NCBI GenBank assembly: GCA_002633005.1
Contig: NMRA01000051.1
Location: 62,001 to 126,000, forward strand
Length of the DNA stretch: 64,000 nucleotides
Source: Phoronis australis
Taxonomy: Eukaryota; Phoronida; Phoronidae
Direction: 5' to 3'
The notes beneath the pieces are model-generated. The model did no database searches. It was not told where the DNA came from and worked only from the letters and a program-made list of their open reading frames with translations. This document shows positions 1 through 13,148 of this stretch, piece after piece. A program made the translations under genes and the position numbers. Position 1 is the first letter of the stretch; every line of letters begins with the position of its first letter.

Positions 1-1890
1 CGTAGTAACACCATTTTTAAAAGCTATTAGTCTATTTACACTCACTTAAGCAAAGCTGAGTCTCTGAGAACATATCCATATACCCATACTTAGGGGTTAT
101 CTAAACAATTTGTATTAATTATTGATAAACTGTGAGGTGCTAACAACTACATGGGAGCAATTATTTACTGATAGCAGAGAGGAACAAGATTAAAATTTAT
201 CCTGAATTATGCTGCAGCTCCATTTAACCAAAAACTTGCAGCATGCCATAGTTATTGTTTCTCAAAATGAGAAAAAGAACAGCGCCACCTTTGGAAGGAA
301 TTAACATCTACTTAAACATGTCTGCTACAGAACGATCGTCAATCAACTTACAGCCAGAATGTTGAATTTGATAGATTACGTTCTTAATTTTTGATACTTA
401 AAAACAAAAACAAACAATAAAATGATGATCTCTGCTACCGAAATATGCAAATTCTATTCAAAATCTCCGATTATGTGAAAGACGTCAGATTTCATGAATT
501 CTGTCCATTGTATGTCATCACGAAAATCAAAGGTTTTTACCAATCATGCAGGATGTATTCAGCCTTAATCTGTATAAACCACTGAACTCACAATTCCCTT
601 GAGAAATAGGACTGAGGAGTTGCACACGAGTCACCAGCAAGTTGCAATGTGTTTACATATATTTCTCATTTTACACGGCAACTCGGAGTATCACTTGTTA
701 ACCATAAAATTTTTTTATCCAGAAAAAGGCCAATGACTGGATCTCACAGGTGTCTCCTGCAAACACTGGGGCCAATCTACTGAGTAACAATACCTAGAAC
801 GTCTTAATTTAGGGCAAAATGTTTTGTAAAGCAAAAAGCAAGCAACTTCAAGTAACACCTATACAAATGCAAAACCTTAGAAATGGAATCAGGTAGATTT
901 CTTAAGACAACCACTTACTGACCATATGTAATGAAACATTATGCTAACAAGCTTAGCTAGTCGTGTACAAGCAGTCGACATCCGCTCCTCTTTCTAAGAG
1001 CCTCACTTGTTTCAAAAACTATAGCTGTGCTGTTCCAACAATCTTGACTTACTGTGCAATGCCAGTTCAAAACACTCAGCCGACGACCATCCCAAATACG
1101 GCACGTGGAACTTCCACATCTCAAACGTTCCAAAAAACGTGAGCGCGTAGACAAATGTCATCGACTAGAATACAAACAGAACAGTCTATGACATATAACT
1201 CATTATCTTCGAGGCTGGGAATTGAATAATTTAGTAAGTTCCACAGGAACAAGATGTTGAAGTCCTTCACTAGCAAAGGTATGCTCACTGGCACACAATA
1301 GTCGGCAATAGTCCTGAATTTCGAGAACCAGTTTGATACCCGTGATTTTGTGGAGAAAACTGGTTATCAAAATGCAGGACTATTATTTAACAGTCAATAG
1401 TTTCACTTACACACATCACATTTTACTTAGTTCCAAATGCAAGCCTAGGATATTTACATTGTATTTCAAATTTCTCGAATCACATTGTTGTATCCAGAAT
1501 TCAATGATTCTTATCGATATCATCACACTTAACCAATGTAACCTTTTGACCTTTTGACATTATAAGCACATGGAGGGGGGAGTGTGAATACAAATTGCTT
1601 TTAGTCTGCTCTTTCAAATCAACAACCCCCCATAGTTTTTCCTCTCTTGTGCTTATAGCATAATTATAAAGCTGGCCTGCAAATGGGACATCGTTAATAC
1701 AAGTACAAATACAATAAAACAAAAAAGCCAACACATTTGAAAAGAATAATAAGTTAAATACTAATATTAGTATTTCTAAACGCACAGAAATGATAATATC
1801 TGGTGAATTTTACAAAACTAGCATTCATAACGACACTTTACCTATCTGAATACTTCATTTTTTGAAATTAAAATAAGCTTTTCCTGTCAT
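1..1890. other. Intronic sequence of SELENOI, no recognised element
   Basis: Lies beyond the donor of SELENOI exon 4 and should be intron on the minus strand. It has only short spurious ORFs, AT-rich sequence and no repeat that I recognise. The minus-strand reading at 957-1154 has no family resemblance and no convincing splice sites. Confidence 0.5.
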
Positions 1891-2115
1891 GTTTGTCCCT
1901 ATCACTTTAACCTACCACTTGGCTGATGTCGTAGCCCCAGAGTATAAACAAAAAACAATTGTAATGTTTGTCACTATCACTTTAACCTACCACTTGGCTG
2001 ATGTCGTAGACCCAGGGTAGAAACAATAAATAATTGTAATGATTGTCACTATCACTTTAACTTACCACTTGGCTGATGTCATAACCCCAGGGTAGAAACA
2101 GTATGTTAGTGTTAT
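1891..2115 (-). repeat. 75-bp tandem triplication covering the end of SELENOI exon 4 and its splice donor
   Basis: Three copies with period 75: 1891-1965, 1966-2040 and 2041-2115. Each contains the last ~35 coding bases of the exon (encoding the [10 protein letters not shown] end), the donor, and adjoining intron. The true donor (2065, GTAAGT) is in the copy next to the exon; the two downstream copies carry GTAGGT at the same place. Reading through the true donor meets a TAA within three codons, so the extra copies cannot add coding sequence in frame. Confidence 0.9.
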
Positions 2116-5100
2116 ATTTCTCCCAGTGGGACATGATGAACACAAGCTGTACAGACATGAGGCAGAAGAACACCCTCGTCACGTTCACTCCCATTTCGCC
2201 CCGCCCATAAATGGAGTAGAGCATCGTGGGAAAGAACACAGTTGCCCAGCTGTCGAGCCCATGGTCGAACAGCTCCCCCAGAGGGGAACTTGTGCCCGTT
2301 CGCCGTGCTTGTTTACCATCTGTTCCATCTGAAATTAAATAATGGTGATACAGCCGTTGGTCAAGTGAATGACGAAATGTGCGCCCTCTGTGAGAGGTAT
2401 AGCATGAGTGAAATTGATTGCAAAATCTACTCTGGCTAATGATACACATAAACAGAACATAAGAGGAACAGGAAATAGAGCAGATCTTAACAGCATGGAT
2501 TCAGTCTTTAACCCACTTCTATGCGTTTCACGACAGGTGGCTATGCCAGAAACTTGCGCACATTTCAATATATTTTACCAACACACAATTGCCCTTTTAC
2601 TGAATTCTTTGTTATTTTATCCAAAATTGTGATATCAATGCATACTTTAGGACCCCAATAAACCATTTTACCATTCTGCAAAAGTCAAACTCAACATTAC
2701 ACAAAATTATGACTTGCAAAATCACTTTAAACCAAGGCAAAGGACACGATTTAACAGTCACAATAAAAAGGCATGAAACACATTAATAAACATTTTTTGA
2801 TGTAATAGAACTGATCATTACACTGACTTACCAAGTGTATGTGAGAAGAAATTACAGAGACCACAGAAAAGCCAAACCCAATTGGGAATGGCTGGTGAGT
2901 CTGTGTGTGTCCGTGATGCTGCGTAGAAATCCGGATCGAAAATGGTGAGTACTATGGCTGCCACCACCAGTAGCAAGAAGCCAGACAATGTGATTAGGTT
3001 GGGAGCAAGCCATCGGGGGTAGAGCTACAAAACGTGTTCATACAATTAGACCAAAATACTGCCTTCTTCAGGGTTAACGTCCTTATTATGCTCAACGCCA
3101 CAAAGATATTTTCACTTAAGCCCATATTCATTGCCACACCCAAATGCAACATACAATTGGGCCATTAAACATCGCACTACAAAACCAAGGTCAATACTAA
3201 CAAAATATGCATTTCATTACCTGACTTGCAAATTTTTAACATTAATAAGTACAGTCAGCTTTCTAAAAGTTCATTTAATTCACTTGTTATTTGCAATTTG
3301 CACTCAAATGTTCTCAGTAAGCTAGAAAGATTGCCCTGGTGCATTTGACGGCATAAGCAGCGAATCGGCAATGAGTTACTGGTAATCCTCTGCTGTTTAC
3401 ATTGGCGTTGGTATAGCTATTTGTAATCAATTTAAACTTCTCCAAACATCTTTCCCAGCGCACATAACTAAAATGGCCGCTTAAAAATGGAAGCTTACCA
3501 TTTATCTAGATTTTCACTCAAGTTTATTCGCGTTTGGCATAGCCAGCAGGCTCAGACCAAAGTTGTACAGATTCTGCAGATGTCTGTATGGTTGGGTGAA
3601 GCAAACTCCGTGCTACTCTACATTCCCCAGTTCATTGGTGTCAATTTTGCGGTCATGAATATCATGATCGAGATTGTCGTAAAAATCACACATATCCCGC
3701 GCTGTTGGCTAATGATAATTTAATAAACGCTGCTTTTATCATCACATGCTTGATTGAGAGAACTGAAACTCAGACCACAAAAACACCATTCAGTTGTATA
3801 TAATTGCCTCGGACACTGCGGACTTTTAAGTTATGATGAATAAGTATATGTCAGTTCAGACATACTAAGATATGTTCTTCCCAAAATACTAAACCCCCCG
3901 AGATTTGTACTTTAATGTTTTCAAATTTATAAGGTTTGGGTTTCAACCTAGCTTAACAAAGCAAGTCAGGCCAAAAAGCATATCTGGTTCTAGTCTGTAC
4001 TCCAACTCATTTTGAGACCTGTGCTCACCGATTAAAAGAAAAAAAACACCAGACCTCATCAATTTCACCCCAAGCAGTTGTACAAAGGATCATACGCATA
4101 AGTAAGCAAGATTTGAAATGCCATTAGCCAAATNTTTGGCCTAATCTGTTTCATGCCAAGGTTTTTCCCTTACCTGCACAAACCAATTCCAAAACGGATG
4201 ACACACATAGATAGCCAGAGGATTTGTGTCAACGCAGGAGTACTGAAAGACAGAGAAAGTTAATGTTATATCAACTGGTAACAACCTTACAGTGATATCT
4301 TCCCAATTTGCAAACAAATGTAACTGCCTACCTCAGGAAATCTGACATCTGCGTGAACGCCTACTTTTATCCTCTGGTGAAAGCTACGACACAGAACTTG
4401 AAAATGATAGCATTAATTTGATACTGCATAGCTTGTATGAACAAATAAGAAAATAAAAATTCACCTGATCGCCATATTGTTTCTAATAAGATTTCACTCT
4501 CACAACAGTTAACATGGTATAAACATGCATTCTGTTAAATAAACTAACTTCCAATTTAGACTACTTAAACCCAAAAACCAACCTCAACTTTTTTATTTAA
4601 ATGAGAAGTGGTTTCTAGGCATCATAGACTGACAGTTTATTTCTTGATACCATAGGTGCATAAAATGACCCACCTTGTCAAGCCAATATGCAAAGCCTAG
4701 TTTCAAGCAATCACCAACTGATCTCTCCAAGTCCAGAAATACCCTCTAATTCAACTAAGGAACAATTGCATCTCAATGGCTGCACTTGATTGACTTTGAT
4801 GGTTCTGCCAGGTCAACCCTCTAAGACTATTGACTCAGAGGAATGGGCGGAGTCAATCACTTACAGTCAATGTTAAATGGTCTAGATCAAGTCAGTATTT
4901 AAGATGGAAGATGGGTTTATATCTGCTTTAAAATAGTTCTATTAACCATGTGACCTGATGATACAGCGGTTATAGAGTGCTTGCCTGCAATGTTACAGAG
5001 CAAGCCGGGTTTTAATACACTGCAAACGGCTCAAAAGTCATAAAAATGCTACATTAGTGACGAGTTCACAGTCCCGACCAACAAGTCATCCCACAGAGCT

Positions 5101-8100
5101 TGCTGAATTTCTAACCAGTACTACCGTATGACAAATTGAGAAATTGATAGGTCAAATATAATAACAGTCATTGTTACATGTCAGCTAATATAAAATGGTC
5201 TCTCTCGCATGATAACTCAAGTGGCATGTGTTAATTTTAATTAAAAGTTGCAAAATTATCTCGAATATGCCTTTTGGTCAAAATAATTTGTTTCCTAGGA
5301 AAATCCAACAATGCAATACTTCAGAACACAAGGTCAATGGCTTTTTTAATGTCAGGACAGTATGAATGTGAGCCCATGATCTTATGGTAAATTAGTAGAT
5401 ATGTACATAACCTTATACCCCATACAGCAGCAGGGGATGCTCTGAGAGTGACAAGGCATCTGTTACCCTGATCAGTCTATGTTTACATTGTGCCTGGGAG
5501 AGTCAAAGTACACTTTGTTCAAGGAGATTCACAGATTACAATAAGCCTCCCATTTACCACCTTCTAACATTCTGTTGTCCTCTAGCAAAAGCTGTGTTCA
5601 GCTCCACTAAACCCAGTTGTAACTGCTTTTATAGGTCAGTGACTGCTACGTTCTTAATGTCAATTACACTTAAAACTTCACCAAGGTCAAAAGTCCGTAC
5701 AAGCAAAAACTATGGGGCACTCAGGAATGCCTTCTTCAACCACTTGGTGGCGACCGTGGAGCAGCTATTTCATTTTTTCTCTCCGCCCTCTCCCTTGCAT
5801 TTTTAGAGACGTCGGTAAACCCGGGGAGAAAAATAATAATCTCGATCAGACTGCCACGCTTTTCACGTGTACAAGTTTCGCGAGTGCGCCTCACAAATAT
5901 TAAGCCTGTTCTGTTGGGATATCGCTATCGCATTAATGTTTAACTTCAAACAATAGAACAGTGATCAGCCATGCTGGAGAGGGAAGCATTAATCAGCCAA
6001 TAACCAGTGAATACACAAAATGTTTGTGCTAATAAATCGGTATGGGTGTTTTCAAAGCTGTGCGGCAGCCTGAATGAAACTCGTATATTAATAGCTATTG
6101 ACAAAACTCAAAATATTTGCATGCTGTATCCAATGTGTGCACTGCCTTTTACCAAAGCTGTTCTGTTGACCTTTGCAACTGTGAAGAAATCACAAGACTT
6201 CAATGAGAATACAATAAACTTTTATTTTACAAACACTGCAAGAAACATCACTGGCAATACCACCGCACTAGTATCTTACAACAGGGAAACTTACACAACA
6301 AAAAGGTCAGCACGTTTTTCTTGTACTTATTCAGTCCACAATCAATATCTTATAGCCCAGTAATTTTAATCATCCTCAAAGAAACCCTCGAACGCAACAG
6401 AGCCTAATCCCTCTTCGTCAAATACCAAGTCAACAGCCTCTCGGCCCACACTGGTGTCCCAGTCGGCAGCGTTGAGACCGTCGGTTGTCTTCACTGCCAT
6501 CTAACGCAGTGCTAATTCCACACATCCGACAATACATTGACGTGGATATACTTGTAGAGGAGATATCAGAGTTTCTTAATACTTACATATACAGGTGTAC
6601 ACTGCTTGCAACTTGCAAGTTTATGCAAATTGTTTTATGTAAATTTGTATTCATGTTCACCCAACCCATTTTGAGGCTTTTGATGCGGAGATTGTGTCCT
6701 GTGAATAAATGATTAACAGTCTTACTGGTTTTTGTATTTATGTAACACGTCTTTCCTTTTCAGTATACTTTGCCAAAACATGGTGGTATTACAAGCCTTA
6801 GGTCTAACAACCATAAGAAACCAGTGTTTGATGTAGTTGGTACCCCTATCATGAAAAAGAAGTCAAAACAGACATTCTATTACGGCATACGGGATTGTGC
6901 AGGCATTGAAACTTTGACAGTGGGGCTTTGGAAAGTACCCGATAGAAGCCTACTAGGGACAATGATGGCATGACAGTGGGCGTAAAATTAGGCCTACGAC
7001 GTCCTGATCGTCACCGACTTAGGTTTGCCTAGGTGACAATTTACCTCATCTGAATTTTTTGTATCAACTAGGCGCCATTTCCAATGTGTATTTGAGTTCA
7101 GCAGACAAAGTTTTTTGAGTATTTGGCGAGAACAGGTAACACTTAAAGATATTGCCATGCATTTTCAGACGGAGCATGCGATTTTGCTAGATATTTCTCC
7201 TGGGTGAACCCAGATTTGAATTGACCAATTAATCAAACCCATCTCGCGTTGTAATTGCACGCTCCGAACACGTGATTTTGATAGCTCCTGGGTCAACCCA
7301 GATTCGAATTGAGCAATTATTCACACACCCTCTCGTTGTAATTGCAAACGCTTCGTGTCGGCCGGGAACAAATCGTGCATGTTTTTAATCCAGAAAATGA
7401 AATGTAGTCCCGTTCACTGATCCGAAACAGTGATTGCTGATACGGTAAGTGGACTGCCATTCGAGTTTCACAAAGCTCCATGGAATGACATTTTGCAGCG
7501 CCCTAATATATTCGAAAATAGCTAAGTTTTAGCAACGTTTTCATGAAATCACCCTTTCAAAGTCGAAATTCTGTTTCTGTTTGAGCCGAGAGAAACTTTG
7601 TGGTTGTTAAGTTCTTTTGATTGACCGAACCTAGAAGTTCCGTGCTCAAATGAACACCCCGTGCGCTTGCCCAGTTCAGCTAAAACTTGGACATAAGCGC
7701 CCACTGCTTGGGTAATCGCCTACCTCAGACTTTTTGCCAATTTTTCGGTTGAAGCGCCCACTGCTTGGGTAATCACCCACCCACCTGGGTTTCCCAATTT
7801 AAGCGTCCAGGGCGTTTACCCGCGAGTTTATGGTAAGTAGGACTGACATGGACAGTTACAATGAAATCTCACAATTTTAAGAAAGAAATAATTTCCAAAT
7901 TGTCTCTTTTCACCTTTGTCAATGCCCACAAATTATAAAAAATATGGTGGTAGTTATGGTACAGAGTTGTAGCATTGAAAAGCATTGATTAAAGAAATAT
8001 TTGCAGGCGGTCCGGTACACATTGTGCCAGATGTGCGCATGCCGCTCAGGTGGGCCTATTGCACTGAATACCTAGAGGTGAGGAGTTAGAGAGCCGACTC

Positions 8101-11100
8101 AAGGGTCTAGCAGTGTGCCATAGAGAGACTCGAACCCACGACCTCGATTACATGAAGCAGACACGTACCCCACAAGCCACATTGCCTCTTCTAAAAGCAT
8201 CGACTTTGTGCTCCTTACATTTTATACAAAATGGGAAAATAAAATAAATAAAATTACACTTATCCACCATATTGTGTCATAATTGGTGAGATTTTACCGT
8301 AACCTAAATTGAGCTTTGATTCGGGCAACTGGACAAAGAACAAATTTTGGTTAATAACACTACTTGAGATGTAGAAAACTAACATTTGATCATAGAAATG
8401 AAATATATGGAAGCAAAGAGGGCACTGTGGTATTCCCTCGCTGACATGTGATGACTGTGTCACTAACTTATGGTATTGTGAACTAATGGTATTTTACTTG
8501 GGAAAAATGTTATTAATTTTCAAAGTTAAGCTGTTAATCACCATAAATTATGTTGCAAATAACAAATGAATTCTTATTGGTCTCACTTCTTTTGACTTTG
8601 TTGCAAAAATCCAATGACTGCATGGCGACCTGGCATGTTTATAAGGTTACTGAACAAAATCTCAAGTTGAATTGACAAGCTGCAGGTCACCAAATCAGGT
8701 CTTGACATATAATGTATATATGCTAAATAAAATTTTCATGCGTGACACACCAAAATGTTTACGTTATGACAATGAGAACCCATACTATTTTCAGTTTTGA
8801 TATTCTGCCTGGTTTCACTAAATTCTCTGCCTCATTGACTTAGTACAAAGCACAAATGTCTCCAAGTTTTGCTTGATGGTCCCACCAACTGGAATAAGAA
8901 ACTTTCACTTAGCCAAAATAAATCTGTGCTGTGCATTTTGGTGATCTATACATGTCATCCTAGTTGAAATTACAAATGCTAGTTTGATCGCCCATGCACA
9001 CAAGATAATTTTTGGTTTTTGATAGAGTCTGACGAGTCATGTGACCACCTTATCTGAATACATTTACTTAAAATGATAAGAGTAGCTCTATTAAGCTCCT
9101 GGAATTTTAATCTCGAAATTACAAATCAATTCATTATAACAGAACAATGGAATGATACTTTGAAAAGAATATCACATTGTAAAATGTAAACTCTTTGTAA
9201 TTTTCCCAAACATGTTCAATTATTCATAAAAAAATTACAAAATTGGCTATTCTTCACCTATTTTGCACAAAAATGGCCCATATGGAATTTTCAAAGGCTG
9301 ACTCAGTTACAGATGATGAAAAATTTACCAACAAATGTTTTTATCGTAGCTTACAGGACAAACTATTTTAACCATTAAAAAGAAAATTTTTGATGATCAT
9401 TTTTGTTGAGAAATGTAACAAAATGGAATTTTATGCGTCGGCCATATTGCATAGGGTACTAACTATGTGACAAAGTAACCGTTATTTTGCAATAAGTTCA
9501 CTGATCCTGCCATTGCTTTTGATGAAACTAATGACAAAACTCAAATTAACTTTGTTGTATATGTCAATGCACTTCTAGTATGGATTGAATGCAATAGGAA
9601 AGACCTGTTAACTTGACTTCAATAAACGCGAATGGAGTTCAGAATTCGAATCATGCTTCAGCTGCACTAGAAAGCTAAAATGCATCGGATCAGCAAAAAG
9701 TACGCATTGAAAGACACTCTGCAATTGTAACCTTAACATTTTAAAGAGATGTTTAAAGCAATACTATTTAAGAAGTTGTAAAAGTATTGAAGCTGCACTT
9801 CACCAAAGTTAGCTGGCTAAAAAACAAAAAATGAAATAGGTCTTTTACTGTTATACAATTAGTCTCATAAAATTCTTAACCCTGATAATATTACCTTTTC
9901 TAGCAAGAACATATATACCATCAATGATTTGAGAAAATTTTTATAGTTTATTGGGGTTGGCCAACCTTAAAATTGCGAATTCGAAAATGACACTTTGCCA
10001 GTGACTTGAGTATGTAACGCAAAAGGCTCCTGTCACGGAAATTTTGTGAGTGAGAGTAAAATGCCAAATTCGATTTTCATTTCTATCCAGCTAATCATGG
10101 TGAAATACAGTTTTAATTGTCACAAAGATTAAAGCCTATCAAATCAAGAGATTGCATCACTAATATCATCAATAACAGATGGTCAGCTCCATATCCTCCT
10201 ACCCGTCACATACATACCACAACACACACAATTCCCATAACTATAGAAAAGCTATGCAAACCGGTGATTACATACACATATTGATTTGATGTCAACCACA
10301 AAGTCTAAGGAGCCAAACTGGAAATGATTGAATGAAAAAGTATGTACGATCCTTCAAAACATAAGAAACAGAATTGGACCCCTTATGTCTAAAAGCAGGA
10401 CAGAAATGCCGATACAGATCAGACCGTGATAAGTGCTCGGATGGAAAGTTGGTGGTTTGGCAAATGAATGCATTTCTCCTAACAAGACCTGCTGGTCAGA
10501 AGGAAGGGGTAAAACTAAATCGACCGGAATATTCTAGAAAGTTTCAATAATGGAATCAGCAACAAAAACAAACATGAACAACCCCACTGACTAAGGTTAA
10601 ATCTCGACAATATTGTACAATTGCTAATATCGACCTTTTTCATTTCCAAAGGCTTCTAACGATTAGTGTGAATGGCCACAATTTCTCAAAAATTGTCTGA
10701 CGGTAGCTATGGGATAGATCTAACAAATAATGAAGCATTTACATGGTGCTTATGTTCACCATACCAACATGGTCACAACAAAGCGAATACTTAGAGCAAA
10801 CAAGCATACGGTGAAGAGCGTAGAATGTCAAGTGTAACCACTTCGAGCATTAAGGTTATGTAGGTCATCGGCAAGTCAAGTGTATTTAGCCAAATTAATA
10901 CAAAACTAGAAACTTCAGAATTTAATTCTTGGTTTTACACGAAACTACAACCAAATTTATCAAAAAAGAAAGGTATACATAGCCGAACAACGACATCAAA
11001 AACATGACCAAGTCCAAGATAAATCAAAAACGGCTGTTAAAAGTTTTCACACTGATCTCTTCGAGCAGTCTTTCGCTCAGTTCCCATAATCGGAAACCAG

Positions 11101-13148
11101 CCATTTTTAACACTATGCATAGCAGGTGGTATGACGTCATATCCCATGGCATGCGCTGTGTAAAAATGGTCAGTTTCTTGATTTTAGGAACTGAACGAAG
11201 GACTGCTCAAAGAAAAAGTTTGATAATGGGATTATTTGTTCGAGTTGGAAGGAATTAAAGACATCAAGGGCATGCTACGGTGTCCATTTACAAAATTCAA
11301 ATAATATGAAAATAATAAATTTAAGCCTTGAGTTCATATTGCATGTCTGAGACAGCTCAACTCAGTTCAGTTTTATACATAATACAGTTGGACCAGCTCA
11401 CTCCACGTCTAGAGTGAAAAAACTATAGGGACATTAGGTCGCGTTTGCTTCCGAAATAGTTATGTATTCGTTGTTTTGACATTGTCACTTACAAACAGCA
11501 AGCAACGAAGTGAGAAATTGCCATAACTCAAGAGTGCTGACCCCCTACACAGTTGATTATTTTGTTGCTGTGTGATTTCAGGGGTAGAGACAGACATGAA
11601 ATGGAACATCAAGTGCTATTTTTAGGACTCTGAATAAAAGTAAGAATATCGTTTGCGGCGCGACTTGATTCGAGCTGACTGTGAGTCGACATGACGATTC
11701 ACAAGTAGATTTCTCGAAATAAATTTTTATTGCCAAGTTGCGAAAGCATTTACCAAGTTGACAAATGGACTTATAGCTCTACCATTGCCAGTGCCGCTCA
11801 GAATTCGCCAAAGGCGAGCGGCTCACCGCGAGCCTAGTATCTGCACTTTATACCTCAACTGTCACTGCATTTTGGCTCATTTTCATTCAAAACTAATTAG
11901 ACATCGTTGGAAAGTCCAAGTACATTTTGGAAGGAATTTGTCCAGTCTAGGACTGCATACAATGGTCCCAAGAATCCAAAATGTCCTAATTTGTATCACA
12001 GGCGTCCTCAGCTTCTGATCGTCCCCAATACACTACATATAATACTACAAGGTATGACACTCCCGACTAGAAATTCCACGGGTGCTTCACTTCAGCCGTC
12101 CATAGCAAACATAAAACTCAATAAAATTACACAAAACAGGGGTTCAACAAACCATGAAGAATTATTCTTTCTCCCAATACCATTCACGGTGTCCTATTAC
12201 GGCGACTTCGTAAGAAATTCGCAGTCAACGAACAAAAATGTTCACAAAAAGCCCCCACACACTTTCATCCTAGGCCCCTCGAGGTCAAGGACGGTACGGA
12301 AATTGCCGGTGAGTTACGGAAGTACTCAATAGTTTTTCTACTGGCGGCTAAGTGTAGAGTTATCGACATCGTGACTTTACGCGACAAACCGGCAATTTCT
12401 GTACCGTCCTTGACCTCGAGGGGCCTAGATGAAAGTGTGTGGGGGCTTTTTGTGAACATTTTTGTGTTTTGACTGCGAATTTCTTACGAAGTCGCCGTAA
12501 TAGGACACCGTGAATGGTATTGGGAGAAAGAACAATTCTTCATGGTTTGTTGAACCCCTGTTTTGTGTAAATTTATTGAGTTTTATGTTTGCTATGGACG
12601 GCTGAAGTGAAGCACCCGTGGAATTTCTAGTCGGGAGTGTCATACCTTGTAGAATTATATGTAGTATATTGGGGACGATCAGAAGCTGAGGATGCCTGTG
12701 ATTTGTATAAGAAATGACTAATCTCCCAGTACTTCAAATACGTTACATAGGTTTTCAACCTTGATACAAGGAAGCCTTGAACTTGTCACAGGGCCTCCTA
12801 TAATTTGATGATTTAATCATTGTGAGTCATACTTCACTGAAAAGCTTTTGGTGTATGAAGTTCCTATAGGAGCTTCACCGTCGGTAGTTCAACTAGAGAC
12901 GGTGATCACTGTCTACACAAGGGCAAGGCCAATGGAGTTAGACTCTTGACACTGGCAAACCCGGTCACTTCAGAACGATGTCGAAAGTCGATAGAAAACC
13001 GTCACGGAATAGGATTTACACTCGTGTAGGCGTTAAGAAAAGTACTTTCTACAGCGCATTCTGTCACTAAGTATGTAATGTCAATAGTTACCTTGTAATT
13101 ATCAAAACCATCTAAGACATCTTTCGACAAGTATCTGTGTTTCGGCAT
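2066..13148 (-). CDS. SELENOI: Ethanolaminephosphotransferase 1 (SELENOI/EPT1), 5' four exons, partial
   Basis: Transfers phosphoethanolamine from CDP-ethanolamine to diacylglycerol or alkylacylglycerol (last step of the Kennedy pathway); an integral ER/Golgi membrane enzyme. Exons read on the minus strand: 13148-13092 (starts [19 protein letters not shown]), 4242-4174 ([18 protein letters not shown]), 3024-2832 ([12 protein letters not shown], then FDPDFY) and 2328-2066. The joins are phase-consistent (phases 0, 0, 1, 0) and give 194 codons ending DISQV, where the human protein continues with its remaining membrane segments. The last exon holds the CDP-alcohol phosphotransferase signature: DGKQAR at residues 110-115, then G, D and D at the conserved spacing (GELFDHGLD), followed by SHWEKYNT and LPWGYDISQ, which are near-identical to vertebrate SELENOI. 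The rest, including the possible selenocysteine site, lies left of the window; I found no further exon in 1-2065. Exon 1 was placed by its match to the vertebrate N-terminus (GFDKYKYSAVDTNPL) and its GT donor; the start Met is the only one in that frame there. Confidence 0.93.
6366..6500 (-). CDS. Possible terminal exon of an unrecognised acidic-tailed protein
   Basis: Minus-strand reading of 44 codons beginning [15 protein letters not shown] and ending FEGFFEDD before TAA at 6368-6366. It is preceded directly by an acceptor-like sequence (CACTGCGTTAG), and about 140 bases later there is an AATAAA on the same strand (6227-6222). The codons look protein-like and the C-terminus is strongly acidic, which is common for real C-termini. 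It lies inside the 8.8-kb first intron of SELENOI on the same strand, so it would be a nested gene, an alternative terminal exon or a decayed retrocopy. No upstream exon was found and I do not recognise the family. Confidence 0.35.
   Translation of the reverse strand: MAVKTTDGLNAADWDTSVGREAVDLVFDEEGLGSVAFEGFFEDD
7681..7835 (-). mobile_element. Degenerate copy of the GGGCGGTTAA terminal-inverted-repeat element
   Basis: Read on the minus strand from 7835, it starts TACCATAAACTCGCGGGTAA and continues into CGCCCTGGACGCTTAAATTGG. This parallels the left end of the element at 18782-20015 (TACCGTAATCGTTCGGGTTA...). It has two internal copies of a 'gcgcccactgcttgggtaat' unit. The other end is not clear. 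Confidence 0.6.
8085..8185 (-). repeat. tRNA-derived SINE head
   Basis: The minus-strand sequence has an A-box-like TGGCTTGTGGG and a perfect B-box (GGTTCGAGTC) about 35-40 bases apart, as in tRNA-derived SINE promoters. The acceptor and anticodon stems do not pair, so it is not a working tRNA gene. It lies in SELENOI intron 1. Confidence 0.5.
11997..12700. mobile_element. Non-autonomous hAT-like fold-back element
   Basis: Two arms of about 314 bp (11997-12310 and the inverse 12388-12700) flank a 77-bp centre. The ends read CACAGGCGTCCTCAGC. The element is bounded by an exact 8-bp target duplication, ATTTGTAT, at 11989-11996 and 12701-12708. The 8-bp length and the nTnnnnAn pattern are typical of hAT insertions. 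There is no transposase. Each arm has a long open frame ([17 protein letters not shown]...), which is a by-product of the shared arm sequence. It sits in SELENOI intron 1. Confidence 0.88.

Noticed and set aside
4960-5030. tRNA-like segment (gcggttatagagtgcttgcc ... caagccgggtttt)
   Set aside because: Too degenerate for a confident SINE call.
6770-6973. 67-codon plus-strand ORF after a polypyrimidine-AG
   Set aside because: Unrecognised, on the opposite strand to SELENOI, with no partner exons; insufficient support.
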